This document shows, one piece after another, positions 1 to 13,480 of a stretch of 64,000 bases of DNA; position 1 is the stretch's first letter; each line of letters opens with the position of its first letter. The position numbers and the translations under genes are program-made. Source of the DNA: Dallia pectoralis (taxonomy: Eukaryota; Chordata; Actinopteri; Esociformes; Umbridae); assembly GCA_029465975.1 (NCBI GenBank), contig CM055728.1, positions 9,663,619-9,727,618 of the forward strand. Reading direction: 5' to 3'. The notes under the pieces were generated by a model. The model was given only the letters and a program-made list of their open reading frames with translations, was not told where the DNA came from and ran no database searches.

Positions 1-183
1 CCTCAGTGTCTCTGCTTCACCTGTCTCCATCCATCTCCACCCACCTCAGTGTCTCTGATTCACCTGTCTCCAACCATCTCCACCCACCTCAGTGTCTCTG
101 CTTCACCTGTCTCCATCCATCTCCACCCACCTTTGTGTCTCTGCTTCATCTGTCTCCAACCATCTCCACCCACCTCAGTGTCT
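1..183. repeat. 43-bp minisatellite, cut by the window edge
   Basis: About 4.3 copies of a pyrimidine-rich 43-bp unit containing CTCAGTGTCTCTGCTTCACC and CATCTCCACCCAC. The period is not a multiple of three, so the three overlapping open frames here are the same repeat read in different frames. Confidence 0.95.
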
Positions 184-420
184 CGAAAAAGATATGAGAG
201 TGTCATGGCTTCCTTTGGTGAAGTGCAGAGAGAACCAGGCGCAGAGTGTAAATCCGTTCATGGTATTTATTCTCTTTACAAAGAAGCAAAACCGATACGT
301 AACACAGAACGGAAAACACTGTAAAACAAAAAAGTGCGCTTACATAGAATTACTTAAATCTTCTTACAAACACAGTGCACAACTTTACATAAACCCACTC
401 ACCTACATGGACATAACAAT

Positions 421-1380
421 ACCAAGCACCCGTGATACTAACCAGGGAACTCAAATAGTCCACTGATTAACTAACCTATGTAACATTATACTAATACCAA
501 GCACCCGTGATACTAACCAGGGAACTCAAATAGCCCACTGATTAACTAACCTATGTAACATTATACTAATACCAAGCACCCGTGATACTAACCAGGGAAC
601 TCAAATAGTCCACTGATTAACTAACCTATGTAACATTATACTAATACCAAGCACCCGTGTTACTAACCAGGGAACTCAAATAGTCCACTGATTAACTAAC
701 CTATGTAACATTATACTAATACCAAGCACCCGTGATACTAACCAGGGAACTCAAATAGTCCACTGATTAACTAACCTATGTAACATTATACTAATACCAA
801 GCACCCGTGATACTAACCAGGGAACTCAAATAGTCCACTGATTAACTAACCTATGTAACATTATATTAATACCAAGCACCCGTGATACTAACCAGGGAAC
901 TTAAATAGCCCACTGATTAACTAACCTATGTAACATTATACTAATACCAAGCACCCGTGATATTAACCAGGGAACTCAAATAGTCCACTGATTAACTAAC
1001 CTATGTAACATTATACTAATGCCAAGCACCCGTGATACTAACCAGGGAACTCAAATAGTCCACTGATTAACTAACCTATGTAACATTATACTAATACCAA
1101 GCACCCGTGATACTAACCAGGGAACTCAAATAGTCCACTGATTAACTAACCTATGTAACATTATACTAATACCAAGCACCCGTGATACTAACCAGGGAAC
1201 TCAAATAGTCCACTGATTAACTAACATATGTAACATTATACTAATACCAAGCACCCGTGATACTAACCAGGGAACTCAAATAGTCCACTGATTAACTAAC
1301 CTATGTAACATTATACTAATACCAAGCACCCGTGATACTAACCAGGGAACTCAAATAGTCCACTGATTAACTAACCCATG
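421..1380. repeat. 75-bp tandem array, 13 copies
   Basis: The unit starts ACCAAGCACCCGTGATACTA and recurs every 75 bases without indels (421, 496, 571 and so on). The copies differ by scattered single bases, and the last copy is cut after 60 bases. Near-identity suggests recent expansion. Confidence 0.97.
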
Positions 1381-1400
1381 CCCGGTGCTTAGCTAAACCC

Positions 1401-1554
1401 TATATATCCCTACTGAGACTGTCATTCATACACAAATCGTATATATCCCTACTGAGACTGTCATTCATACACAAATCGTATATATATCCCTACTGAGACT
1501 GTCATTCATACACAAATCGTATATATCCCTACTGAGACTGTCATTCATACACAT
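1401..1554. repeat. 39/41-bp tandem array, 4 copies
   Basis: Units begin TATATATCCCTACTGAGACT at 1401, 1440, 1481 and 1520. The spacing varies with the length of a TA run. Confidence 0.95.
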
Positions 1555-4500
1555 CTCATTTTCTCTGTTCTGGCACCTTAATGATGGAACCAGCCAACCA
1601 TGGCTAGAATCACAGCGTCTCTGTATATTTTCACAAAACATCTGAGAAGATCTGAAAACGTTTGGTTTAGAGCGCCTGCTAAAATGTAAAATAAAAATTG
1701 CCTGTTTTTGAACATGGAAATCTGCCAACTGTACATGGATGACACATCCAAGAGGATACAACCTAATATTCCATATGTTATAAATCTATTGAAAACTGAC
1801 AAATGTGTTTTCTTTAGTTATTTTCCACAGGATGAACGGCAGACCTCCACCCCATCCTCATCATCCATTAATCATCACCGTAACACCCTGTTCACATCCC
1901 AAGAGCTGGGGTGACACATCGACCAGATTTAGTTAAATAAAACGGCAACGTTAGAGATTTCTTATGCTTTGGTATTATTCACATAAGTATGAGGTAATAT
2001 CTCACCATTTCTCCCCTTAGTACAAAAAAACTGTTCTTCACAACTCAAAGGACAACGACTTTGACTGAACACAACAAACATCTAGAAATACATGTTTCAC
2101 ATTGAAATATATTACATTCCACCTGAGCACCAGCATGACTTCAATATTGTTCAAATAATTTTTACCATCACTGTGTACATATCTAATGTCCTGACATCAA
2201 CTTCTCGTCTGATCTTCCGGACTTGGTCGTTAGCCTGTTCCCTGACCTGTACAACCAGCCACCTTGTCCTGTTTCATACTACAAGCTTTGTCTGTCCCTT
2301 ATATTTCCATAATACCAGCCAGAGTCGTATTCCTACACAGTGTTCCTAATTGGTCATTACTCAATCGTTTGGTAAATATACTGTGTGTATTTCACATTGA
2401 TTTGTCTACTAGAATCAGAATAATACAGCATTGCCCCATTAAAGCCATAGATCTGTATGTGGCATCAGTGGGTTTTGAACCCACAACCTTGGTGTTGATA
2501 CTGTGAGCCAACAAAGACATTGCTTATATTTACAATACAATAGTGTCAAACACAGGACATGACTGCCGTCCATAGTGGTTACCATAGCTGGAAACTATAT
2601 AAACCATGTGAACACTGGCAATGTATTTAACATGGTTAGAAAGCGAGGCAGAGTAAATCAGAGAGCCCCTGGACCGGGTCAAAACTACACACTGAGCTGC
2701 TGTAAACTGTCACAGGAACATTTTTGCTAGTAAGCGTGCTTCTTCAAGGGCCTGGTTCCAGCGAGATCGTAAATGATATTTGCGTGTGATAATGTTAGGT
2801 TCCACCCTTTAGAGGTGATTCAGGTTTTGGGCTAATCCCTGGTTCCTGATCCCACACGTGGGTCCCACAATCTCAGTTTCACTGTGGTGTTAGACGATCA
2901 ACAGATCCATGAACGAGTCACCTTCAGCTCGTTGATAAGACGTGTCATGACATCACTGCTGACCGATTTCAGGTATGGATCCGCCATGCCGAAAGATTTT
3001 TTCCCACAGTGCAAGAAAATTGTGACCTGGATTAGATGCCACGACCAAATGCAGAAGACATTTCATGGTTTTTTTTGCGACAGTATTTGTTACACTTGAT
3101 TAGACAACAGCCCGATGGTGCAGTATAAGATAATTGTCTTGCTTCAATGATTGTGAGAGACGCCTGCAGTGATTAAAACTTAATTATGGGCTAGAAACCA
3201 TGGGAATTATAATCCGTTTTTCCTGATGGGTCGTGTTCATCGGCAGTTTTTTGCCTAATGTGAAAACAGGGAAATAGACTGTAATTGATTACAATCAGCA
3301 TTTTTAAGAGTCATTTGGAAACACTTGTCTTACATTTCTTGGTCAAACTGATTGTTACAATGAAGAAACTGAGAGAATGTGATGTTTTTGTGAGGTAACA
3401 AACATACTCATAATATTTCACCCAAAACTTAGAGATTGAATTCGTGATCTTGTGGTGAAAGATGTTTGGAAACCAAATAAAGCAGAATCTGTTATTTTGA
3501 ATGCAAGATATAATGAGTGGCATGTATGGTTTGAAGATTTGTACTGAGAGTTTTAAAAGACCACAACAATATATTATTGGCAATAGTTACAAAGAGACTA
3601 AACAAAAAATGTATTACAATGGTTTTGAGGTTTTGGTATATTATGAAATTGCCTAATAATTAAAAACATTTTTAGCAATAGACAGTGCTAAGGTTTCCCA
3701 GGTTACATCCAAAACCAGCAGACACGCTTCTGCAGACTGTCCCGTTTGTAAAGACGCTGACTGGAAATGTGAATCTAAATATGTTTTAAACTTTAATTTG
3801 TCTGATTAAATATGTAATGGTTTGTTTAACAGAAAGAGCAGCTGGAGGTGTTGAACAGAAAGCTGCTATTTCGCTATGTATTTATTCAATTCCACGCGAT
3901 TACACTCCAAACAAAAGAAACTATGAAAAAAACAAATGTTGGCAAAGGCATGCATCTAACTATAATGATAAAAAAGATAAATTATTAAAAGCTTGCAAAA
4001 TATGACCAGAAAACAAGACAGAACTTACATTCGTCAACACAATATTTATCAGAAAGCATGTTAACTTGTCATTAGTTCTTTTTTTGTTTGCCTTCACAAC
4101 TTTTCTTACTGATCTACTTTACTTAGTTTGGATCCTAAAAGCCCTTTCTCCTTGACATGTTTTTTCATGTGTGCACTAAGCCGTACCTTTTCAGCAGTGC
4201 ATAATTTATGGGATTAGAAATGAGGAGATGGGACACCTTAAACGAGACACTGCATCTTTGATGCATGAATATCTGTTCTATCTCGCGCCAATATGACAGC
4301 GACCTTGTTTGAACCTTTGACTTGATTTGTCATCAACACAGAGAACTACGTCACGTATTCTATTCTTTTGCACCGTATTCGTTTTTCCCACGAGGTGGAA
4401 ACAGTTCAGTCATCATAAAAACAATGCCAAAGGGTTCCATCTGCACACGGAGAAGCTAAGATAAGATATCATCAGCAGTTTGACTGGAATTCAGTTGGAC

Positions 4501-5318
4501 CTGCCAAAGCAAAGTTTTTGAAAAGCATTTTGTTTTACGAAACTCTGTCCGGAAACACATGTACGTTTTTTCAGTGCATGACCATAGCCGAGGTACAAGT
4601 AGTATATATAAAATCATCCTATGCTTCCAACCTTTGGGAAAAAGCTACTGTACTGTGAACATACAACATTGCGGCGTTTGATTTAATTGAGCCCTTGGAG
4701 CAGATCAGCTCTGAAATGGGCCCATGCAGACGAAGACAAACACGCACGCCGAAACACACCATGTCGACCTGCGGGCCTCGGATCTTGAAACAGTTCCCCC
4801 GGGAGCAAGTGAACCATGTCTAAGCTTGGCCCTGTGAATAAATCCCACACCCGCTTCTAATTACGAGGCTGGAGCAAATATGTACCGTCCGGATGTGTAA
4901 CCACCTCCACGGCTCATTTATCACGTAAGCAGCGCGCGGGGATGTGTAGTCGGGGCTGCGCTGGTCTTATCTCAACATGTCATTACGTCTGTCTTTCTGC
5001 TCAAGTAACATCACGTACCCCGTTGCCCGCGTCCGACCCCGATTACATCATCCGTCAGAGAGGACGGAAAAACGTGGCCGAGCACGTCTCCGCAGCCACG
5101 TGCCAAAACCGAAAAGTGTCCGGAACCGTCGTACAGCTCACCGTGGTGTTACTCAAACCGCTGATTTATTCCAAGCCGCGGCGTCGCAAAAACGAAAGGG
5201 GGTGAACGGGTGATTTGCGTTTTTCAGACTGTTTGTACACCTGACTTGGCGTCAGATTGACTGTATAAAAACAACTGGGGGAGTGCATGATCGAATGAGC
5301 TAACGTGTTTTATAGGTG
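1555..5318. other. fbln2 intronic or downstream stretch, no gene recognised
   Basis: Mostly AT-rich sequence with short open frames that look random. Besides the possible SINE fragment near 2480, the only distinct part is a CpG-dense patch at about 4930-5220 with an E-box CACGTG at 5097-5102. No minus-strand fibulin exon was recognised. Confidence 0.5.
2455..2512 (-). repeat. possible tRNA-SINE fragment (B-box only)
   Basis: The minus strand carries GTGGGTTCAAAACCCAC, matching the pol III B-box pattern GGTTCRANNCC inside a hairpin, and GGCTCACAG upstream, as at SINE heads. There is no A box and no tail, so this may be chance. Confidence 0.3.
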
Positions 5319-5809
5319 ATATAGCATAGGCGCCGCGGTTATAGCATAGGTGCCACGGATATAGCATGGGTGCCGCGGATATAGCATAGGTGCCGCAGAT
5401 ATAGCATAGGTGACGCGGTTATAGCATAGGTGCCGCGGATATAGCATAGGCGCCGCGGATATAGCATAGGCGCCGCGGATATAGCATAGGCGCCGCGGAT
5501 ATAGGTGCATAGGTGCATAGGTGCCACGGATATAGCGGATATAGCATAGGTGCCGCGGATATAGCATAGGTGCCGCGGATATAGCATAGGCGCCGCGGAT
5601 ATAGCATAGGCGCCGCGGATATAGCATAGGCGCCGCGGATATAGCATAGGTGCCGCGGATATAGCATAGGTGCCGCGGATATAGCATAGGTGCCGCGGAT
5701 ATAGCATAGGTGCCGCGGTTATAGCATAGGTGCCGCGGATATAGCATAGGTCCCGCGGTTATAGCATAGGTGCCGCGGTTATAGCATAGCTGCCGCGGAT
5801 ATAGCATAG
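5319..5809. repeat. 20-bp CpG-rich tandem array, about 24 copies
   Basis: The unit is close to ATAGCATAGGTGCCGCGGAT; most copies keep the palindrome CCGCGG and some read CGCCGCGG. There is an irregular patch at about 5500-5540. The minus-strand open frames over it (20-residue repeat) are open in all three frames and are a by-product of the repeat. Confidence 0.97.
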
Positions 5810-8800
5810 CCGTTCTGTTTTCACACTGGACGTCTGCCGTCGAATGTGCAGACAGAGACGCCCACTCCATTTTGCAAATAGTTACCGTTCCTGGCCTTTC
5901 CTCTATCAGCTATCTGTCACATTACACCGAGACAGATCATCCTCCTACTGGTTCATTTGAGCCGAAGCCTGTTGCAGAAGACAACGTATCGACAGCTATT
6001 TCTCCTAATTGGCATGACTGATATGTTGGTAGCAGAACAGATGGAGATGCCTGATCCGTCCATCACTCCAGACTATGAACTCCTGACTGGGGTTTGTTGA
6101 CAGGAGTCCGGAGGGCTATTCATACACTGTCTTTTACGGTTTCCCTCTCTAACCTCCGTTCCCACCACATTTCCATGTGGTTGGATGACAACCAGGCCGG
6201 GTTTGTCCCGCCCCCCCTGGGGCTCTGCAGTTCCTGACGGGCTCCACTGAGCTGAAGAATTTCCCAGATTAACTGGATTGCAACCAATGTTGTTGCATAT
6301 AAGTAATTGTGGGTAGGTCTGTTTGTGTGTTTCCTTAAACCAGGGCCTGTCTGGGCTTAAAACATGTCTCTGGTATTTTAAAACGCATCAGACCTCACAC
6401 ATCGGCTCATTTCTTTCCTAAAGCAATCCACACCAGTCCATTATTAACCAGAGAATTATTATTTATTACAAACAAATAAGATAAACAGGCCCATGGGGCT
6501 GTACACTGAAATGCCAGATGGATAGCCCGGCTGTGCATGTAATGTAACACGATTTAATTAAGATTGGAGAAATAGACACAAATAAATCTGTAATTCAATA
6601 AGAGCTGTTGAATGTGATTGATTTCCTGCATGCACTGTAAGAAACATTTGATTAAACCAGACTACTAATTGACTCCATTTCCTTTTGGATATTTATGGGT
6701 AACATGCCACAGCCCTTGTTTACAAGTCAACAGTCAGAAAGTTTCTTAATTCCACTCCTTCTCAAGTCCTTCCAAGTTCCCATTTAGCATTTTATAGACA
6801 ACCCAACATTAATTAAAACGGGACCGAAAATTCCCAATTGCAGATGCTTGGATTCCCTAACGGCAGTGAAAACGATCAAAGCAGCCGTTCCGAATGCATA
6901 GAAAACCCTTCATTCTGGAAGGTGTGTGTCACCTTTTCCTCATTATTATATGCTAACCGGTTTAAGTTTTACTCTGGCTATACTTTGGACCGCATTTATA
7001 ATGTATACGTTTCCAAACCAATTGGTAATAACCACACATTTGCAGGTGGAGGAGGGCTCTATCTCATGGACCTGTCCCTTATTGGTTAAACAGGCTAGTT
7101 TGGTTCATTGTTAATGTATGACTGTCAAAACACAGAATGTCAACGAGGACGTATAGTGCACATCGTCTCGTCTACAGCCACAAGAAACGCCTTCATCGCC
7201 TTAATCGCCTTCACCGTGGTTGTGATTAACCCTGACGCGACCAGGTCAGGGATCCTGACTCCATTTCATCCTCACGCTAACGCTAAAGTCACGCTGCAAC
7301 GGAGCGTGTCTCCGTCTCTGAGGCGAACGCCGAGGGAGAAAAATCACACGGTCGCTAATGACGATACTTTTGGGCAGAGCGGATTCGAACTGTACACGTC
7401 ATAGACTCGCTCGTGCCCCGGCAAAATGATCTCAAAATGAATTCAGCTCGGCTGAATAGGATAAGTGGGTTCCCCCGGTGAGCAGAGGGAGTCTATTCTA
7501 GCCGAGCTCCTGTGATTACCGGTTGTATTGTCGCCGGGCCCCGGAGTCTTGTGGGAGAACTGTAATCACCGCGACTCGTAGGGGGAGCAGCGGAAAGACT
7601 CTGGCAATCAAGCCTCAACACTGGGTTCATTCTTCGCGTGCATTATGCCATTTTCAGGTACACGCCCATACTGCCTACGTTGCCACGGCCATGACAGCCA
7701 GTGCCCCCGAAACCCCCGATCTGTGTAACTGGAGGACAGAAGGAAAGTAGTCCCATAGTTATTGACTCAGAAAGAAGACAGAAATATTTCACCGTTGGCC
7801 GCTTTCCAATTGAAACCCGGCTCATTTATGTGTAGTGAAACCGGATGTTTCTGTCGTGCGCGCATCCCCATTTCTCTACCGAGGAGTCGTGCACGCGCTA
7901 ATGGGGGCTGATAACAAGCATTACTGAGGGATCTTATCGACTAATTGTCTTCCTTTCCCTTCGCCCAGTGACCATGACCTCTGAACTCTAACCGTCTCAG
8001 TTTGACAGAGGAGGGGGCGGGGAACGTGCTTATCCAGGCCCGTTCTCTAACCCCTACCCCCCCTGGGAACGAGCGACCCCTGGACGGGTCGGAATATTCT
8101 TTTGGAAAAACGCGGATGTGAATAACCCTGTAGTTCACCGACCTACCAGGAAACAGCAGTAATCTAGCAACTTGTTCTTGGACGACATCCTAATATTGAT
8201 AAATGCAGCATAGAAAAGAGTTCCGGGCATCTGTGGAGACAAATCTACAGTACATGTTGCGCTGCTTCCAGGACAGGGCCGGGGAATATTGACAAGGCAC
8301 ACTGGACCTTGTACTGAACGGACCTTGTCCAGCATACATTGACCATGGTCTTGCATCGGCTCGAATGGTAAATCTCAGGCAACCTTTGACCTAACCGATC
8401 CATCTCGCTTTTCTCGTTGACCTGCACAATCTACCCGTCGCTGTGTGGAATGTACTCGACACTGATCTCCGCTGCCAACTCCCAAAGGAAAACCCTATAG
8501 AACTAACACATACTATACATTCCTATGGAGGCCAGGTGCTGAAAAGCAGAGAAAACCCACAACAGGTTTGAACAGTGGCAGGGTAGTAAAGTGAGGCAGG
8601 GAGAATCCACATATGACCGTCTGACACATGATACCTAGAAACAAATTACCATGGCTACCACCTAGTTGGTACTGTTTAACACCATAAAGCGGCGGTGATG
8701 AAATCAGGAGATGGTTGTTCGGTTTTACCCCCCGTCACGTATACAGTGAGTGCGCACACTGAAATCCTATTATGTGTAATAAGTGTGCACTAGTACTGTA

Positions 8801-8920
8801 AATCATTTAAACCATAAACCCCATAGGAATGTCCTGATCTTATTGCAGGTTGTTGCTCCATCATACCAGCCGCTACATACAGAGTCAGTTGGAGGCCATA
8901 CAGGGAGGCTATAGACAGAC
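5810..8920. other. fbln2 intronic stretch, no gene recognised
   Basis: Unique-looking sequence. The part from about 7140 to 8110 keeps more CpGs than its surroundings, but no frame on either strand resembles a known protein and no fibulin EGF or anaphylatoxin exon was seen. Confidence 0.5.
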
Positions 8921-10386
8921 CGGTTGGGACAGACCAGTTGGGACAGAACAGTTGGTACAACCCAGTTGGGACAGACCAGTTGGTACAACCCAGTTGGGAC
9001 AGCCCATGTGGGACAGCCCAGTTGGGACTGCCCAGTTGTGACAGCCCAGTTGGGACAGCCCAGTTGGTACAGCCCAGTTGGTACAACCCAGTTGGGACAG
9101 ACCAGTTGGGACAGACCAGTTGGTACAGCCCAGTTGGTACAGCCCAGATGGGACAGCCCAGTTGGGACAGACCAGTTGGTACAGCCCAGTTGGTACAGCC
9201 CAGATGGGACAGCCCAGTTGGTACAGCCCAGTTGGTACAGCCCAGAATGGACAGCCCAGTTGAGACAGCCCAGTTGGTACAGCCCAGTTGAGACAGCCCA
9301 GTTGAGACATCCCAGTTGGTACAGCCCAGTTGGAACAGCCCAGTTGGTACAGCCCAGTTGAGACAGCCCAGTTGGAACAGCCCAGTTGGTACAGCCCAGA
9401 TGGGACAGCCCAGTTGGTACAGCCCAGATGGGACAGCCCAGTTGGTACAGCCCAGTTGAAACAGCCCAGTTGGTACAGCCCAGATGGGACAGCCCAGTTG
9501 GTAGTTGGTAGCCCAGTTGGTACAGCCCAGTTGGAACAGCCCAGTTGAGACAGCCCAGTTGGTACAGCCCAGTTGGTACAGCCCAGATGGGACAGCCCAG
9601 TTGAGACAGCCCAGTTGGTACAGCCCAGTTGAGACATCCCAGTTGGTACAGCCCAGATGAGATAGACCAGTTGATACAGCCCAGTTGGTACAGCCCAGTT
9701 GGGACAGCCCAGTTGAGACAGCCCAGTTGGTACAGCCCAGATGGGACAGCCCAGTTGGTACAGCCCAGTTGGTACAGCCCAGATGGGACAGCCCAGTTGG
9801 TACAGCCCAGTTGGAACAGCCCAGTTGGTACAGCCCAGATGGGACAGCCCAGTTGAGACAGCCCAGTTGGGACAGCCCAGTTGAGACAGCCCAGTTGGTA
9901 CAGTCCAGTTGGGACAGCCCAGATGGGACAGCCCAGTTGGTACAGCCCAGAATGGACAGCCCAGTTGAGACAGCCCAGTTGGTACAGCCCAGAATGGACA
10001 GCCCAGTTGGGACAGCCCAGTTGAGACAGCCCAGTTGGTACAGCCCAGTTGGGACAGCCCAGATGGGACAGCCCAGTTGGTACAGCCCAGTTGGGACAGC
10101 CCAGTTGAGACAGCCCAGTTGGTACAGCCCAGTTGGTACAGCCCAGAATGGACAGCCCAGTTGGGACAGCCCAGTTGAGACAGCCCAGTTGGTACAGTCC
10201 AGTTGGGACAGCCCAGATGGGACAGCCCAGTTGGTACAGTCCAGTTGGGACAGCCCAGATGGGACAGCCCAGTTGGTACAGCCCAGTTGGTACAGCCCAG
10301 TTGGTACAGCCCAGTTGGGACAGCCCAGTTGGGACAGCCCAGATGGGACAGCCCAGTTGGTACAGCCCAGTTGGGACAGCCCAGTT
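8921..10386. repeat. 15-bp tandem array, about 98 copies, in fbln2 intron
   Basis: The unit is close to CAGTTGGTACAGCCC, with variants GGGACAG, GAGACAG, AGATGGGACAG and AGAATGGACAG. The period is five codons, so frames on both strands stay open (up to 549 codons on the minus strand). It lies less than 500 bases downstream of the fbln2 donor, so it would be transcribed as intron. Confidence 0.97.
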
Positions 10387-10864
10387 ACGATACCACTGTA
10401 TCATGGACAAGCAAACTCCCAAATCCAGGAAATGGGTCTCCTCTATTAACACTGTCGTCCCTTAACCCATCGTCCAGACGTTTAGCTAATCTCTTTCCCA
10501 TCTGGAGCAGAGCTGGCAGGCAGCTCCAAGAGAGTGATTAAGAATGCCGGGATCCTACAGTGGACGTGAATAACACAGCGAATCATCTGACTTCTGTCGT
10601 CACGAGCAAACCGTTACACGACATTAATGTGGTTCCTATCTGTTAATGAATACAGAAGTTGAATATGAAAGCAGTGCTTTCAAGTGTAGGCTTTGTTGCC
10701 ATCCACCATGTCTCATGAGATATTGCACAAGATAAACTCAATTGAAATTAACCTAATTATAAAGAAATATTAGCTGTGCACTATTATTTTAGAATGTTCA
10801 CTAATACATCTATTCACTGTCAACTGTACCAACAAGGTCAATGGTCGTTGTAATGTTCACTCAC
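10387..10864. other. fbln2 intron, between the donor and the 15-bp array
   Basis: Unique AT-rich intron sequence with no feature beyond the splice donor at its right end. Confidence 0.6.
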
Positions 10865-12221
10865 CCTGAGGTTGTTGGCTTGATTCCTGGTGGTTAAAGA
10901 GGTTCTGGGACGTTCTGGTCACCAGCGGCTCTCCATCGGACGTCATGACTGGAGGTCTGCTTGTCGTGCTGAACCTCACCTCAGTAAACGAGGAGTCCTG
11001 GTCAGATTTACTCTGGTGCTTATTGGGCTCTGCCGGCTCACGGTGCCTCTCGTGTCTTGGGGATAAATGATCGCTGTTATGGTGGTGGTCGTCGATGCTG
11101 TCTCTCTGCTCGTGAAGACCGGTGTGTCTCACTCCCTTGTCGCTACGGACTGTTGTCGGGACTTTGGTCGAAGTGGTCACTCCGTCGCCGTCCCAGGGAC
11201 GCCTGCTGTCCCGGTCAACCACTTCCTCTTGATACCTGTGGCTCTCTGAGGTAACTTCCTGTTTTGTCTTTGAGGTCGTTGAGTCCCATTGGGCCTTGAA
11301 TGTGGTCAGGTGAATGTGATCCGGTTCCTCTGTGCTTGCCGTCTCCTCTCTTCTGTCCTGATCGAACGTTCCAACTCTTTCTCTCAGCTCTTGCCTCAGG
11401 TCGTTAAAGATCTCGTATGGAGCAGAGTTTGTCGCAGGAAAGGAGGCCGACACCGAGGTTGTGTCTGTAGCCTGGCCTAGATCTTGGGTTGTCGTCTCCA
11501 TGGGTTCGGGTGTGTAATCGTAGTCCTCATCTTCGTCCGGGACCGCTGGGTCTTCTTTGTAAAGAGGTAAGGTGTTCCCGAGGGCCAATAAGTCCAGAGG
11601 GCGTGTCTGTTTGCTGTCATGCTGTTTCTGGAGGTCCGTCCGGGGGTTGCTGTCCCGTGCGGTTGTGGTCACAACGGGCTTGTTGGTGTTAAGAGGGTCG
11701 CAGCCTGGGACGGGAGAACACATCAGGCTGCCCCCATCATTGGGGCAGTGACACACCTGACACTGATCCATCCGGAAAGAATGGCCCGCCTCGTACTTCT
11801 GGTTACCGTGGACACAACCGACGCGCTCACACTGCGGACAGCCGTCTGCGGGTTCGGCGACAGCGATGCAATTGGCAGGAACTTCCGGACACGGAATAAA
11901 ACTGCAGCCAATCCTCCCACCCCCCTGTGGGCAGGAGCACTCTGTGCTTCCAAAATCCACAAAGTAAGATTCTCCCTGTGGGACTTTTCCGTTGCGGAAG
12001 CCCGCGAGGAGGCAATCGTAGTACTGGTAACCTTCACATGCACAACCGATTTTAACGCAGGTGGCGCAGCAATCGGCCTTCGCCAGAACCTCCTCAATGC
12101 AGTTGTCCACCACTGGGCAATCCACACCTGTACAGTCCCTTTGGCTAAGACAAATGCCCAGGCACAAGATGAACGCACACTGGAACAGCATCAGTTTCTT
12201 TTGCTTTCGGTTCATTTTTGC
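10865..12221 (-). CDS. fbln2: fibulin-2, first coding exon (signal peptide, Cys-rich Na and Cys-free Nb segments); partial gene
   Basis: Fibulin-2 is a secreted extracellular-matrix glycoprotein that bridges elastic fibres, basement membranes and fibronectin. The ATG is at 12215 and the exon carries 450 codons plus one base. Residues 1-24 form a basic then hydrophobic signal peptide. Residues 28-172 hold 22 cysteines with von Willebrand C-like spacing (CC at 49-50, CxC at 58-60, 93-95 and 155-157), matching the Na segment. Residues 173-450 have no cysteine and are rich in Ser, Thr, Asp and Glu, with an acidic Tyr-containing stretch near 225-235 and a His-rich patch near 370-395, matching the Nb segment. 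The acceptor is a pyrimidine tract plus CAG just upstream of 12221, leaving six bases of 5' UTR. The donor follows 10865 (phase 1). The anaphylatoxin-like and EGF exons must lie beyond the left edge. The long plus-strand frame over the same bases is an antisense shadow. Confidence 0.9.
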
Positions 12222-13480
12222 CTGAAGAAAGAGAGAACAGAACCCGATAAGAAAACGTGCAAACTACAATTCTGAAGTGGAACCGAAGTGACCCAATTTC
12301 TGTGGGGCTCCTTTGACCTGTGAGAATAACAATATGACATTATTGTAATGATGAGATTAGACGATGGTGACAGAATCAACAGTTCACCATAACTGTTTTA
12401 ACTAGATAACATTCCTGTCATTAGCCCTAGACTAAAACTCAACAGCAAATCCGTTCTCCGGATCATATCAGAGCAATACAATGGTTACGAACGGGTACGA
12501 ATGGAAATTGGGAACGCTGAATAGGGATCAGAAAAATACAAAAAAAATAAAAATAGCAAGGCTGAAATTTCCTGACCTTCCTTCCTTCGAACCAATTAAA
12601 TACAATTTGAAAGGCCAACAAATGAACAGCTCACAGAATGTGTGGGGCATGAGATCACTTATCAGAACACAATACGGGTGTAATTAAATATTGCCTAATA
12701 AAGGAACGATTTGTCATGTTATTCGTTTCACTTGTTCCACTGTTGATACAATGTTTTGCATGTCAGCAATAATGTTCATGTGCCGGAAAAAGAACACTAA
12801 AAATAGCTGTAAAATACAAGACACATTGCGCTGAACAGTTGTTGTATTTATTTTCTGGTGTCTGAAAGTACTTTGCATTCTAAACACGATTACTTATTAC
12901 TCCTCATTCGGAAAAAGACACACGGTACCAATAATTTCTTTCAGCTGGCGTCGGTCATTGGTCATGACTTGCATCCTGTCCTGTGAGAGAACAGTCTCAT
13001 CCAGCTTGGTCACCGCTGTTAATCACCGTGTTGCTTTTGGACCCACATGTTTGTACTGTTCAATGTAACCAGACGGCAACCTCAGCTCATTCCTAATTAT
13101 CTGTTGATTAATGACAAGCTGAATATATCCGGACGGTGGACTAATGACGCTAGAAACCAAAGGATTTACTCTTGAGAGTGTCTTTTTCATGAGGATAGAC
13201 AGGGCAGTGTTGAGCTGCTTCACAGTAATACTTTCCTATCATGTGAAAGGAACAATAACAGATTATGGTTGTCCACCTGCTGTACCTGATGGAGCATGAA
13301 AAGCTAGATCTGACACCCTCATAAATGTAACAGAGAGCTACGCTAAAAGTCTACTACAACACAGTAGCTCAGCAATGTGATCCATTGTGACAGATCTTCC
13401 ATAAATCAGCTTTTTACAATGTGTACTTTCTAGAAGGTACTGTCATGTATTGGTTAGAAGAATGTGTCACACAGCTGTGC
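12222..13480. other. upstream of the fbln2 coding exon (5' intron), nothing recognised
   Basis: The sequence begins with the polypyrimidine tract of the fbln2 acceptor. The rest is AT-rich with no supported gene. Confidence 0.5.

Noticed and set aside
4942..5213. Two overlapping plus-strand frames of 78-87 codons in the CpG-rich patch
   Set aside because: GC-rich sequence makes stops rare by chance; there is no similarity, motif or splice support, and the frames lie antisense to the fbln2 intron.
11619..12275. 218-codon plus-strand frame
   Set aside because: It is antisense to the fibulin-2 exon, whose cysteine pattern and splice sites clearly define the coding strand.
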